Virus record (IMG/VR): IMGVR_UViG_3300017917_000332 | Location: 1 to 64,000 of that record | Direction: 5' to 3' (one strand) | Length of the DNA: 64,000 bases | Source: a virus | Part shown: one piece after another, positions 1-8,511 of the stretch | Layout: each line of letters starts with the position of its first letter | Position numbering within the stretch: the first letter of the stretch is position 1 | Position numbers and translations under genes: made by a program | The notes under the pieces: generated by a model | Seen by the model: only the letters and a program-made list of their open reading frames with translations | Database searches by the model: none | What the model was told of the DNA's origin: nothing

Positions 1-129
1 GAGTATCTGCTAGGTACTACACAAGAAGAATGGAATGATATTTTTAGAAACTTTAAACCTAGTGACTTATACTATAAATGGGTCACGACCTTTTACTGGC
101 CTAAGTTTTTTGAGAAGATAAAGAGTTAA
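1..129 (+). CDS. C-terminal end of an unidentified protein (partial)
   Basis: An open frame enters from the left edge and ends with TAA at 127-129, giving 42 residues rich in aromatic and charged residues (ending FFEKIKS). The start lies outside the window. It overlaps the 3' end of the convergent SGNH-like gene by 29 bases, as all convergent pairs here do. No family can be named from this fragment. Confidence 0.6.
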   Translation, partial: EYLLGTTQEEWNDIFRNFKPSDLYYKWVTTFYWPKFFEKIKS

Positions 130-835
130 CGACTAAGTCTGCAAGTTTTTTGTTTGTTTCAATACCCGGATGTTTTAAATCTCTAGCAACATCTACAACT
201 TCAATATCTTTAGTTTCAAACTGATAGCAGGGAATCCCTAGTGCTTGTATGTACGTAGTTACACTCAAACGCATTATCTTGTAATAATGTTCTAACACAT
301 CAGTTTCAATTACCTTGTAGTACTTGTCAATAATAGGCTTATCGTATAAGTGTTTGATGTAGTCAATCCATGGGCCTAACAAATACTTAGGATCATCAGA
401 TGGGTGAAAAAATCTATAAGGTTCAGGCCATTGAACAACTATATATGCTGGTCGTTTCTTAATGTGTTGGGCCCAAGAAAATAAGTTATGTGTTACAACA
501 TCAGGTCCTGATGCTTCAACAGATAAGTTGTAATAATCCATACCTAGGCTTTTTGAAACTAAGTAGGGATATGTATCTTCTAGCGCAAGACCTGAACCAA
601 ATGTAATACTGCAACCTGCAAATAATACAAAGTCCTTGTCTAGTGTTTCGACGTCTACTGATCTATGCCCGTAGACATTTCTCTTGTAGGTTATATCTTT
701 ATTCCTGTAAATCCAATCTTGAGGTTGAGATTTTAAATTTAATTGATAGTTGTCGTAAGAGTCACTGCCTTCTAAAGTAAAATTAGAATGAGGAGCAGTT
801 TCAGAACCAATTAAGTTGTTGTGTAATTTAATCAT
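101..835 (-). CDS. SGNH/GDSL-like hydrolase
   Basis: The 244-residue protein carries SGNH-like blocks. A FAGCSITFGSG stretch near residue 72 resembles block I, with the presumed nucleophile Ser in GCS rather than GDS. A YNLSVEASGPD stretch follows, and near the C-terminus DLKHPG resembles the catalytic Asp-x-x-His block. SGNH enzymes are esterases or acyl-hydrolases acting on acylated sugars or lipids; the substrate here is unknown. It is the last gene of a leftward operon behind three tandem radical SAM genes, overlapping the previous one by 8 bases. The family call rests on motifs only. A second SGNH-like protein lies at 9313-10131. Confidence 0.6.
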   Translation of the reverse strand: MIKLHNNLIGSETAPHSNFTLEGSDSYDNYQLNLKSQPQDWIYRNKDITYKRNVYGHRSVDVETLDKDFVLFAGCSITFGSGLALEDTYPYLVSKSLGMDYYNLSVEASGPDVVTHNLFSWAQHIKKRPAYIVVQWPEPYRFFHPSDDPKYLLGPWIDYIKHLYDKPIIDKYYKVIETDVLEHYYKIMRLSVTTYIQALGIPCYQFETKDIEVVDVARDLKHPGIETNKKLADLVVNSLSSQKT

Positions 836-2057
836 ATCTTTTTATAAAAGGAAATAAAGACTGCCAATTAGTCGATCTTGATGTGTCGTATAAATCCAAT
901 ACTCTTGTTCTTTCTTTAACAACTTCATAAAAGTCTGCAGGTTCGGTTGATAAAATTTTCATCAATGCATTACACTGGTTAATAACTGTTTCGTCCATTG
1001 TTCGATAATGCTTGTTGTTATTTAAAAAATTAGTTACTGCTTCAACACATTTTATTTTTTGATCAGGTTCTAAATACTGTACACTAAAATAAGGAGGCCC
1101 TTGAACTATCTGCATATTCATTTCATACCAACTGTCAATTTGATTTGCTTTATCTTCAAATACCTCAAATATCTTTTCAATATCAAAAATATTAAAAATA
1201 GAAGCAGTAAAGGAAATACCTATTCGTATAGTTCTCATGCTGATAAGATCGTTTAAATTTTGCGTAAACTGAGAATACCTTCCTGGGTATCTAATAAATC
1301 TAAATTTCTCGTCATCTATATGATCCCAACTGACTACAATGCTGTGTTTTGGAAACAAAGAAATCTTATCAAAGATACTTTGATCGTATGTAATCATATT
1401 AGTCATGATGTTTAGATTAACATCAAAATTTTCATGCTCAATACATTTATCTATGACCTCTAATGCCATTGGATTAATTAAAGGTTCACCCCCTTGGAGG
1501 ATGATTGAGTTAGTATTTTCTAAAGCTAATGACAGGTTATCAGCTACGTTGTTTACACTTTCTAATGTTAATTTTCCAGCACTCCATTCTTCAATTTTAA
1601 TTAACCAAGAAGGAATAGCTACATTATTATCCCTCCATTGAGTAACTTCTTTGGCATGCTGGCTGCTGGCTAATTGATTACAGGTTATACATTTAAGGTT
1701 ACAGAGGTTTCCAGTTTTAATATCTAGGTCAAAAGGAAGGTCAGTTGTCGGGTCAAAATTATCAATGCTTTTTGATATCAATTGATTACTACGTTGTCTT
1801 CTGCTAACAAAACCGTTAGCTTCAGTATCCCAACAACGTTGACAGTTCTCGTTATACTTTCCTTCTATAAGATCTTTGCGAAGACTATTCATCGGATCCG
1901 AACGCCAAACATCTTCAACTTTGTCAGACATTACATTATAAAAAGTTCCGTCTTCTTTTTTTATACCTGTACAAAGACTGCTACAGCAAGGAAGATAATT
2001 TCCGTTCCTCTCTGTTGCAATATGTACGAATGGTAGTATGCAGAATGTATTACTCAT
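828..2057 (-). CDS. Twitch-domain radical SAM protein (paralogue 1)
   Basis: A 409-residue radical SAM protein. The 4Fe-4S site is CNLKCITC (Cys119, 123, 126, the canonical CX3CX2C) and the SAM-binding motif GGEP is at 189-192. The N-terminus has the FCILPF block, a Cys pair near residue 24 and a CQRCW block near 72-76, typical of twitch/SPASM-like auxiliary Cys regions; here they sit ahead of the barrel. The C-terminus ends SLFPFIKRYD, shared with its neighbours. Radical SAM enzymes generate a 5'-deoxyadenosyl radical; the substrate is unknown. It overlaps the upstream paralogue by 8 bases and belongs to a three-gene tandem array. Confidence 0.85.
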   Translation of the reverse strand: MSNTFCILPFVHIATERNGNYLPCCSSLCTGIKKEDGTFYNVMSDKVEDVWRSDPMNSLRKDLIEGKYNENCQRCWDTEANGFVSRRQRSNQLISKSIDNFDPTTDLPFDLDIKTGNLCNLKCITCNQLASSQHAKEVTQWRDNNVAIPSWLIKIEEWSAGKLTLESVNNVADNLSLALENTNSIILQGGEPLINPMALEVIDKCIEHENFDVNLNIMTNMITYDQSIFDKISLFPKHSIVVSWDHIDDEKFRFIRYPGRYSQFTQNLNDLISMRTIRIGISFTASIFNIFDIEKIFEVFEDKANQIDSWYEMNMQIVQGPPYFSVQYLEPDQKIKCVEAVTNFLNNNKHYRTMDETVINQCNALMKILSTEPADFYEVVKERTRVLDLYDTSRSTNWQSLFPFIKRYD

Positions 2058-3270
2058 CTTTTAAGTACGGAAACAGTGAGTAGGTATTAGTATTTCTAAT
2101 CTTGTCGTATCCTTCTATTAAACGCTGTCGTTCTGATACAACAAAATCATAATCTTCCGGGTCGCTTAATATTTCTTCAATCTTTGTCATCATAGCCATT
2201 AGATCGTAATCTTTAAAAATAAAATGGTCTTTATTTTTTTCAAGGTAGTCCTTGTGATCTTTTAAAACTTTTTCTTTTTGCTTTTTAGTAAGGTATGTTG
2301 TACTAAAATAGTCAGGCTGGAAAACATTTCGATAAATTACTCTGCCAGTAATTTTTCCCTGTCTAGTTAATTTTTCAAAATGATCTAATATATTAGGTAT
2401 ATCAAAAATATTAAAAATTGAAACGGTCATTGATATGTCTGTTTTGATATTTGGTGCTTCAGTTGTTAGTCTATCAAAGTTGTTTAAAAACTTTTCGTAG
2501 TTTGCAGGATATCTGATATAACTAAATTTTTCAGCAACAATGTGATCCCAACTAATTCCCAGTGTAATATTATTAAAGAACTTTAGTTTCTTAAGTAACT
2601 TATCTGACAAGCTAGTTAAGTTTGTAGTAATCTGCATATTAATATCAAACTGCTGATGTTCTATACAATAGTCTAGTATGCTGTCAAACAGAGGGTGTAT
2701 TAAAGGTTCGCCACCTTCGATTTCTAAGTAAGACGAGTTTTTTAATATAGAAGATATTTGGTCTGTTAGTTTTGTTTTTTCAAAGTCAATTTGATGGCCT
2801 TTGAAAGAATCAATAATTTTAAACCATTTTGGTTTTTCAATACCTTCTTTTTCAAATACTTCTAATTCTTTTTCTATCTGGTTACTATGATAATGGTTAC
2901 AAGTAATACACTTTAGATTGCAGGTATTATCAACCTTAATGCTTAATTGATGCGGCAACTCGTCGACATGACCGCTCTCTTGTATTCTATTCTCATACTG
3001 AGACAACCAAGCTCTGTTAGAACGTTGCCTTCTGCTTTCAACACCCCTTTCTTCGTGGTACCAGCAAGTTTTACAGTTCTTGTGTTTCTCACCGTTTATA
3101 AGAGCACGGCGAACTTCTTTATGAAAGTCCGAGTTCCACGATTCTTCAATTGAGTGTTTCTTAATATTGCAAGGAGAATACGAAACACTTGCAGGACAAA
3201 CCATGTAGTCTCCCGATCTTTCAATTGTAGAATTTATAAAAGGCAATATGCAGATAGTATCTTTATTCAT
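2050..3270 (-). CDS. Twitch-domain radical SAM protein (paralogue 2)
   Basis: A 406-residue paralogue of its neighbours. It has the ICILPF N-terminal block, CKTCW near 66-70, the radical SAM triad CNLKCITC (Cys117, 121, 124), GGEP at 186-189 and the SLFPYL end. The N-terminal Cys pair seen as CC in paralogues 1 and 3 is a single Cys here (YMVCPAS), so the auxiliary metal site, if there is one, may differ. The gene starts by a 4-base overlap with the previous gene and ends overlapping the next. Substrate unknown; probably cotranscribed from the late promoter at 4574-4581. Confidence 0.85.
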   Translation of the reverse strand: MNKDTICILPFINSTIERSGDYMVCPASVSYSPCNIKKHSIEESWNSDFHKEVRRALINGEKHKNCKTCWYHEERGVESRRQRSNRAWLSQYENRIQESGHVDELPHQLSIKVDNTCNLKCITCNHYHSNQIEKELEVFEKEGIEKPKWFKIIDSFKGHQIDFEKTKLTDQISSILKNSSYLEIEGGEPLIHPLFDSILDYCIEHQQFDINMQITTNLTSLSDKLLKKLKFFNNITLGISWDHIVAEKFSYIRYPANYEKFLNNFDRLTTEAPNIKTDISMTVSIFNIFDIPNILDHFEKLTRQGKITGRVIYRNVFQPDYFSTTYLTKKQKEKVLKDHKDYLEKNKDHFIFKDYDLMAMMTKIEEILSDPEDYDFVVSERQRLIEGYDKIRNTNTYSLFPYLKDE

Positions 3271-4568
3271 TCGTATCTCCTTAGGTACGGGAATAAAGAC
3301 ATATGATCAGTGTTACGCAGTGAATCGTACAAGTCTAACACTCTTGTTCTCTCTTTAACAACTTGGTCAAAGTCTAGCTGTTTAGGGCCCATGAAGCCTC
3401 TAATAGTTCTAATACTTTCTACCATCTCTGGATTATCTTTAAAAACCTTGTAGTGCTGATGTTTATCCAAATACTGATTAAATTTTGTTGCGGCAAGATC
3501 TTTTTGATCCTCGTCTAGGTATTTTAGATTAAAATAGTTAGGGTAATATATCATGCCCATATTAATAGTAAACTTACCAGCAACACGATTGCTAACTTCT
3601 TCCCAGTTTTCAAATATTTCCTCAACATCAAAAATATTAAAAATTCCCCAGGTAGTACTGAGTTTCTTTTCAATATGTTCAAACTCAAATATTTTGTCAA
3701 AGTTTCTTCTAAAATGGTTGTAGTCTGCAGGGTGACGAATAAAGTAAAACTTATCAGGATCTACATGATCGTAGCTGACATTTAACATTGGGTGTTTAAA
3801 CTTGTCCAAATGTCTAAGCGTCTTGTCATTGATTGTAGAAAGGTTGGTGATAATCTGAAGCATCATATGTTCAGCATAACCTGCTTCTACACATCTTTCT
3901 AACAGTCGTATAGTTGCAGGGTTAACTAACGGCTCGCCACCAACTATACTAAGATGTTTTGCTTGTTTAAGACTTGGCTCTAAGTTACTGATCAATTGTT
4001 CAACATCTAGATTTTTGGGATTAAAGTTATCCATGTTTATGTCAAACTTTTTAACTCTAGCGTCCCACATTTTAATTAACCCGGGAGTGTCTAAGTTTTG
4101 AGATTTCATCTTTAGAGACTCTTCGTGGTGCAGACTGCTACTTCCAGGGTAGCACATGATACATTTTAAATTGCACAGAGTACCGATCTTTAAATCAATA
4201 TTTGTTGGCGGCTCCGATAACACGTAGTCATTATTCAGTGCTTCTTGTATGTAAGGTTCGTAGTCTGGATATAAGTCCTTACATTCCACTAAGCTCTTTT
4301 GACGTCTACTAAATGCTCCCCGATCTTCAAACTCCCAGCAGTATTGACAAGTTGGATTCTTAACACCGTTTAGTAAATCTTTTCTAAGTGTTTTATAAAA
4401 GTCACTGTTCCACACTTGGTCAACAGAATGAGTCCTCATGTTATAAGGCTGTCCATTTTCATCATTAATGACTACTTCTTCAGAATAACAACAAACCCTA
4501 TAGTTGCCGTCGTTGGTTGATCCTATATGAGTAAATGGCAAGATACAAAATGTGGGATACTTTTTCAT
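3267..4568 (-). CDS. Twitch-domain radical SAM protein (paralogue 3)
   Basis: A 433-residue protein with FCILPF, a CC pair at 26-27, CQYCW near 74-78, the radical SAM triad CNLKCIMC (Cys132, 136, 139), GGEP at 210-213 and a C-terminal SLFPYLRRYE. The reading frame extends upstream to a GTG at 4595. I chose the ATG at 4568 because it precedes the conserved TFCILPF block and sits five bases after a late-promoter box. It is the first gene of the leftward operon 4568-101. Function beyond radical SAM chemistry is unknown. Confidence 0.85.
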   Translation of the reverse strand: MKKYPTFCILPFTHIGSTNDGNYRVCCYSEEVVINDENGQPYNMRTHSVDQVWNSDFYKTLRKDLLNGVKNPTCQYCWEFEDRGAFSRRQKSLVECKDLYPDYEPYIQEALNNDYVLSEPPTNIDLKIGTLCNLKCIMCYPGSSSLHHEESLKMKSQNLDTPGLIKMWDARVKKFDINMDNFNPKNLDVEQLISNLEPSLKQAKHLSIVGGEPLVNPATIRLLERCVEAGYAEHMMLQIITNLSTINDKTLRHLDKFKHPMLNVSYDHVDPDKFYFIRHPADYNHFRRNFDKIFEFEHIEKKLSTTWGIFNIFDVEEIFENWEEVSNRVAGKFTINMGMIYYPNYFNLKYLDEDQKDLAATKFNQYLDKHQHYKVFKDNPEMVESIRTIRGFMGPKQLDFDQVVKERTRVLDLYDSLRNTDHMSLFPYLRRYE

Positions 4569-4573
4569 TACAC

Positions 4574-4581
4574 TATTTAAG
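4574..4581 (-). promoter_or_regulatory. T4-type late promoter box CTTAAATA
   Basis: On the minus strand CTTAAATA lies 5 bases before the ATG at 4568. It matches the TATAAATA late consensus except at the first two positions. Transcription 5-7 bases downstream would begin at or next to the ATG. Confidence 0.55.
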
Positions 4582-4594
4582 CATAATAGTAGCA

Positions 4595-4602
4595 CATAAA
4601 TA
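4595..4602 (+). promoter_or_regulatory. T4-type late promoter box CATAAATA
   Basis: CATAAATA is followed by GAAAC and the ATG at 4608. No Shine-Dalgarno sequence fits in the five-base gap, so a leaderless transcript is expected. It is divergent from the box at 4574-4581. Confidence 0.65.
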
Positions 4603-4607
4603 GAAAC

Positions 4608-5786
4608 ATGAACACAGTAAACCTAGTAGTCAACCAATTTAATTTTGACGAAGAAATATTACTAAAAGCAGTTAAAGACAAGAGCGGAACCTATTTGGGT
4701 AAGACTGTTAGTCTATGCCACCACTGTCACCAGCATGTACCAGCTTACATATATCACGATCAAAAACATTTATGGATGGCCAAGGCTTGTAAGTTACACG
4801 GTGTTAGCCATCATATGATTGAAAGGGACTACGAGTTCTACAGTAATTTAAAGTACACCAAAAACACTTTTGGATTCACTCATAAAAATGTAATGACTGA
4901 AGTTACTGATAAATGTAATGCTAACTGTCCCCATTGTTATCATATTCCTGACAACTCAAAGCCGGATGTTAGTTACCAAGAACTAATTGCTAAAATAAAC
5001 AAGTGGTATAAAAAAGGCAGTGACACAAATATTATATTTGCAGGTGCCGAACCTTTGCTACGAAAAGACATTATTGAGTTAGTTGAGACTATAAACATCG
5101 AATTTCCGCAATCTAATATTGCGTCATTGACTAACGGCATTAGACTTGCTGACCGTCAGTTAGTTAAAGATTTAAAGTCTGCTGGACTAAAAAGTGTTCT
5201 TATAGGGCTGAATCATCCTAGTTATCTAAACACTCCTGTAATTAGACAGAAACAATTAGACTCTATTATTAACTGCCAAGAAGAAGGTATGAACATGTAT
5301 TACGTAGGATACACTATGAGCAGTACCTTAGAGCTGTTTGATATCCTAGATGAGATTATGAGTAACCCTTGGTATCCTCCTCAATTTAGAATACGCTACG
5401 GTAGTGACATTGGAAGATATCCCGAACAAGAAAGATTATACGTTAGCGATATCTATAAATTAATCAAACACTGGTGTGATAAGAATAACAAACACTTTGA
5501 GGATATGGAAGGTGATAATAACATTTATCACACTATGGTAAAAGTTGAAGGAAAGCCAATTCGTGTTATCCAATGGTGTGACGAGACTGATATACACATG
5601 GAAGAACTAAGAACCGGACCTTACTGCGATTTTGTTAGCGATGGTTTAACAAACTTCTTGCACCAAGTTATTAGACGCGATGTAGAAAAAAATAAAGGAA
5701 TAGTACTTCCTGATTTGCCCCCTACTAGATACCTAATGGAAAATCAGTTTGATTATTCTGAGTTAGATTTTAAAACTTTAAGATAA
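4608..5786 (+). CDS. Radical SAM protein with Tes/MJ0619-like N-terminal Cys knuckle
   Basis: A 392-residue protein. The N-terminus reads SLCHHCHQHVPAY with Cys37 and Cys40, followed by a KACKLHG block (Cys61, His64). This matches the layout seen ahead of the barrel in the archaeal Tes/MJ0619-like radical SAM family (SLCPxC...CPEHG). The radical SAM triad is CNANCPHC (Cys103, 107, 110) followed by Tyr. The usual GGEP is AGAEP at 145-149. Known relatives methylate pterins or couple lipid chains; which of these, if either, applies here is not shown. The gene is a single-gene unit, divergent from the twitch triplet, and its end overlaps the convergent gene by 34 bases. Confidence 0.75.
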   Translation: MNTVNLVVNQFNFDEEILLKAVKDKSGTYLGKTVSLCHHCHQHVPAYIYHDQKHLWMAKACKLHGVSHHMIERDYEFYSNLKYTKNTFGFTHKNVMTEVTDKCNANCPHCYHIPDNSKPDVSYQELIAKINKWYKKGSDTNIIFAGAEPLLRKDIIELVETINIEFPQSNIASLTNGIRLADRQLVKDLKSAGLKSVLIGLNHPSYLNTPVIRQKQLDSIINCQEEGMNMYYVGYTMSSTLELFDILDEIMSNPWYPPQFRIRYGSDIGRYPEQERLYVSDIYKLIKHWCDKNNKHFEDMEGDNNIYHTMVKVEGKPIRVIQWCDETDIHMEELRTGPYCDFVSDGLTNFLHQVIRRDVEKNKGIVLPDLPPTRYLMENQFDYSELDFKTLR

Positions 5787-6367
5787 ATTTCTTTAAGAGT
5801 GTTGTTAGGCCATTGGATGTAATCTAAACACGCTCTTTCGTACAACAGAGCAACATCCAACTTACCATCTACTGCTAACTTCTCAACAACTTCTAAACGA
5901 TCTGCATTTAGTATTGGTTTGTAGAAATCAACATCAACGAGGCTTTCCTTATAGTTGCAGGATGTATAAAACGAATAAGCTCTTAGTGTTCCTTTGCTGT
6001 CTGTATAAAAACATTTAGGGTAAAAGTTAGGTTTATATATTTTATACTTGTGCAAATCTTTAACTATATTTTCAAGTTGCATTTGCCAGTTGTCTGGTAA
6101 GAAGTCTTCGCAACTATTTCCGTACCAGTCAAAGTATATCTTCTTGCGACCAATATCAACATTTACATGTTCGGGCATCCAAGAAACGTTGTAGCCTTTT
6201 AAGTCAAACAACATTCTACACTCACGCATGAAACTAGACTCAACTAGTTCTTTAGGGTATTTTGGATCAACAGGATTAAAATCAAGACATGCCTGTGTTT
6301 GGTCTTCATTAACTAATAGCGTAAAAAGACCTTGGTGTAGTCCGTTTGATTTAAAATTATTTTCCAC
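5753..6367 (-). CDS. Kinase-fold-like phage protein, paralogue A
   Basis: A 204-residue protein with a GTG start at 6367, chosen because a late box lies 4 bases upstream and no ATG lies nearby. It shares a layout with the protein at 14201-14893: an IYFDWYG strand, then LPDNWQMQLENIVKDLHKY, then a short basic stretch and TDSKGTLRAYSFYTS. The pattern resembles the catalytic-loop and DFG regions of aminoglycoside-phosphotransferase-like kinases but lacks the catalytic HxD and DFG residues. It may be a pseudokinase; this is a weak inference and its function is unknown. Confidence 0.5.
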   Translation of the reverse strand: MENNFKSNGLHQGLFTLLVNEDQTQACLDFNPVDPKYPKELVESSFMRECRMLFDLKGYNVSWMPEHVNVDIGRKKIYFDWYGNSCEDFLPDNWQMQLENIVKDLHKYKIYKPNFYPKCFYTDSKGTLRAYSFYTSCNYKESLVDVDFYKPILNADRLEVVEKLAVDGKLDVALLYERACLDYIQWPNNTLKEIYLKVLKSNSE

Positions 6368-6371
6368 CTAG

Positions 6372-6379
6372 TATTTACT
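6372..6379 (-). promoter_or_regulatory. T4-type late promoter box AGTAAATA
   Basis: On the minus strand AGTAAATA is followed by CTAG and the GTG start at 6367, a 4-base gap with no room for a ribosome binding site. Confidence 0.55.
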
Positions 6380-6382
6380 ACT

Positions 6383-6390
6383 CATAAATA
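6383..6390 (+). promoter_or_regulatory. T4-type late promoter box CATAAATA
   Basis: CATAAATA is followed by TCTG and the ATG at 6395. It lies back-to-back with the minus-strand box at 6372-6379, separated by three bases. Confidence 0.65.
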
Positions 6391-6394
6391 TCTG

Positions 6395-6922
6395 ATGAAA
6401 TTAATTAGAAACTGTAGTGATATAATTGATTGGGACTACGAAATATCGTTGTTGACTGACGGCAACAGGTTAGTTTACAATGATCAATCCTTTAACAAAG
6501 ATCTACCCCAATTCGCTAAAATGGATAAAGTTTGGCAAGACGCTGGGTATCAATATAACACTGACAGTATTGAGTGGATAAATTATTTTCCAAGGAAAGA
6601 ACTTATTGATAAGTTTTCCGAGCTAGTCGAAGCTAAACCGTGGATGGTTTGGTTCAGTAGAATAAAGCCTGGCAAGATGGCACCATGGCACGAGGATGTA
6701 CATTCAAAAATCAACGAAGTATTGTCTTTAGGAACACCTGTTAGATTCACCTGTTATGTACAGAACCCTCATGTAGGTCATGTTAGTATTGTAGAAAAAC
6801 ATTGTGTGTACATGCCTAATAAAGGGGACATCTATCAATGGCCTTCGCACGATGCGTGGCATTGCGGAATGAACGGCGGACTAGTTGACAAATATATGTT
6901 TAACTTTTGGGGTTACAGATGA
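6395..6922 (+). CDS. 2-oxoglutarate/Fe(II) oxygenase-like protein
   Basis: A 175-residue protein with the Asp/Asn beta-hydroxylase-like layout. A metal-binding HxD (His99-Glu-Asp101 in APWHEDVH) lies on one strand. A distal His156 (DAWHCGMN) is followed by a C-terminal YMFNFWGYR strand whose Arg could bind 2-oxoglutarate. It is directly upstream of the halogenase, with an ATGA stop/start overlap, so the two are almost certainly cotranslated and may act in one pathway. The fold assignment is from motifs; the substrate is unknown. Confidence 0.65.
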   Translation: MKLIRNCSDIIDWDYEISLLTDGNRLVYNDQSFNKDLPQFAKMDKVWQDAGYQYNTDSIEWINYFPRKELIDKFSELVEAKPWMVWFSRIKPGKMAPWHEDVHSKINEVLSLGTPVRFTCYVQNPHVGHVSIVEKHCVYMPNKGDIYQWPSHDAWHCGMNGGLVDKYMFNFWGYR

Positions 6923-8511
6923 ATATAGTTATTGTAGGCGGCGGTTCAGCAGGTTGGATGACTGCTGGTTGGTTATCAAAAAAGAATCCGGGAAATAACA
7001 TTACTGTCATTGAAAGTAGCAATATACCTAAAATAGGTGTAGGTGAAAGCGTTACACCTCACGTTGCATCCTTCTTTTTAGAAATGGGTATTCCTGCAAA
7101 CCATTGGATGAACGCAACCGGATCTATCTATAAATTAGCTAACAAGTTTGTAAACTGGAAGACTGGCCAAGGTGAATACGAGTACTTCAGTTTTAACTAT
7201 ACCGTAGACAGTAACTTCTACTATAAAGATATAAGCCATCCGATATCTAAAGCAGACTGGCTAATATCTAATGACACGCAAAATAAAACTACAGACATCA
7301 TCTTAGAACTTATAAAGAACAAAGACCTTGATAAGTTTGACAAATATTTTAACAGTCAATACCACTACATGGAGAAAAACGTTTCTCCCTTCCTAGATGG
7401 AAAGTATTTACTTAACCCAATATACAGTTGGAGTCAACACATTAACGCCGACCTTGCGGCTGAATATATAAGAGATCACATTGCAATTCCAAACGGAGTT
7501 ACACTAATTAATCAAAAGATTACTAGCGTACAGACAACTGAAGGTTATATAAACTCTGTGACATTAGAAGATGGTAGGGTAGTAACTGCTGACTTGTTTG
7601 TTGATGCTTCAGGCTTCCATAAACTACTAACTAACGCTGTGGGCTGGAAGGAAAAAGTCTATACAGACAATCCTATAGATAGAGCATGGGTGTGTCAGCT
7701 AGACTATGAAAACCACGAATCTGAAATGGTTAACTATACACAAAGTATTGCCCAAAATCATGGTTGGTTATTTAAGATTGGATTGTATCATCGCATGGGG
7801 TCTGGATACTGTTATAGTTCTAGTCACTTGTCTGACGAACAAGCACTAGCTGATTATAAGTCTATGGTAAAGAATCTAAAGAGAGAACCAAGGCTAATAA
7901 AATGGACCCCGTCAAGATTAGAAAAGATGGCTGATAAAAATCTAGTAGCTGTAGGATTAAGTTGCGGATTTGTAGAGCCTATGGAAGCTAATGCTTTGTT
8001 TATTATTATCAACAGCATCGGTCAGCTTTCTTCTGCTATTAGACAGCAACAAGAAAAACAAGTTTGGGATTTTACTGAATTAAACGAAAAGCTGTCATAT
8101 GCTATTGACGATATTGCAGACTTTATTAAAGTTCACTATACACTAAGCAACAGAACACAAACAGATTTTTGGAACGACATGCGAGAATTACATAGAAAAG
8201 AAAACCATGTTGATCTTATCTACTCTAAGTATGTTCATCCTAACAATGTTATGACAAATGCTGTATCCGGATATTCATTATTTCCAGATTACATGTGGGC
8301 ACAATTAGCAACAGCATGGGACATAGACACTACAGGATGGTACAAGACTCCAGATCCGTTGACTGTAGAATTAGGCAAGATGCACTTTCAACACCAAGAA
8401 AGAAAGCACAATCTTGTATCTAGTAATATGGAAAACAACTTTAGATGGCTACAGTCTAATATCTTTAATGGACTTAGTTCTGCCGAATGGCAACAAAAGT
8501 ATATTAGTTAA
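6919..8511 (+). CDS. Flavin-dependent tryptophan-halogenase family protein
   Basis: A 530-residue flavoprotein. The FAD-binding GGGSAG is at 7-12, PKIGVGESVTP at 37-47, and the region around the catalytic lysine is IYKLANKFVNW, with Lys72 in the place of the PrnA Lys79. The conserved GFVEPMEAN block is near 351-358. The WxWxIP signature of characterised tryptophan halogenases is replaced by WLFKIG (283-288), so substrate or activity may differ. FADH2-dependent halogenases form hypohalous acid that chlorinates or brominates a nucleophilic substrate. The ATG start overlaps the TGA of the oxygenase. The frame opens 12 bases earlier at a TTG, which I reject. Homologues occur in cyanophages. Confidence 0.85.
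   Translation: MNIVIVGGGSAGWMTAGWLSKKNPGNNITVIESSNIPKIGVGESVTPHVASFFLEMGIPANHWMNATGSIYKLANKFVNWKTGQGEYEYFSFNYTVDSNFYYKDISHPISKADWLISNDTQNKTTDIILELIKNKDLDKFDKYFNSQYHYMEKNVSPFLDGKYLLNPIYSWSQHINADLAAEYIRDHIAIPNGVTLINQKITSVQTTEGYINSVTLEDGRVVTADLFVDASGFHKLLTNAVGWKEKVYTDNPIDRAWVCQLDYENHESEMVNYTQSIAQNHGWLFKIGLYHRMGSGYCYSSSHLSDEQALADYKSMVKNLKREPRLIKWTPSRLEKMADKNLVAVGLSCGFVEPMEANALFIIINSIGQLSSAIRQQQEKQVWDFTELNEKLSYAIDDIADFIKVHYTLSNRTQTDFWNDMRELHRKENHVDLIYSKYVHPNNVMTNAVSGYSLFPDYMWAQLATAWDIDTTGWYKTPDPLTVELGKMHFQHQERKHNLVSSNMENNFRWLQSNIFNGLSSAEWQQKYIS

Noticed and set aside
1405-1641. Open frames opposite the radical SAM genes (also 1782-2036, 2947-3153 and many like them)
   Set aside because: They lie wholly within well-supported genes on the other strand, have no recognisable domains and no ribosome binding site or promoter box.
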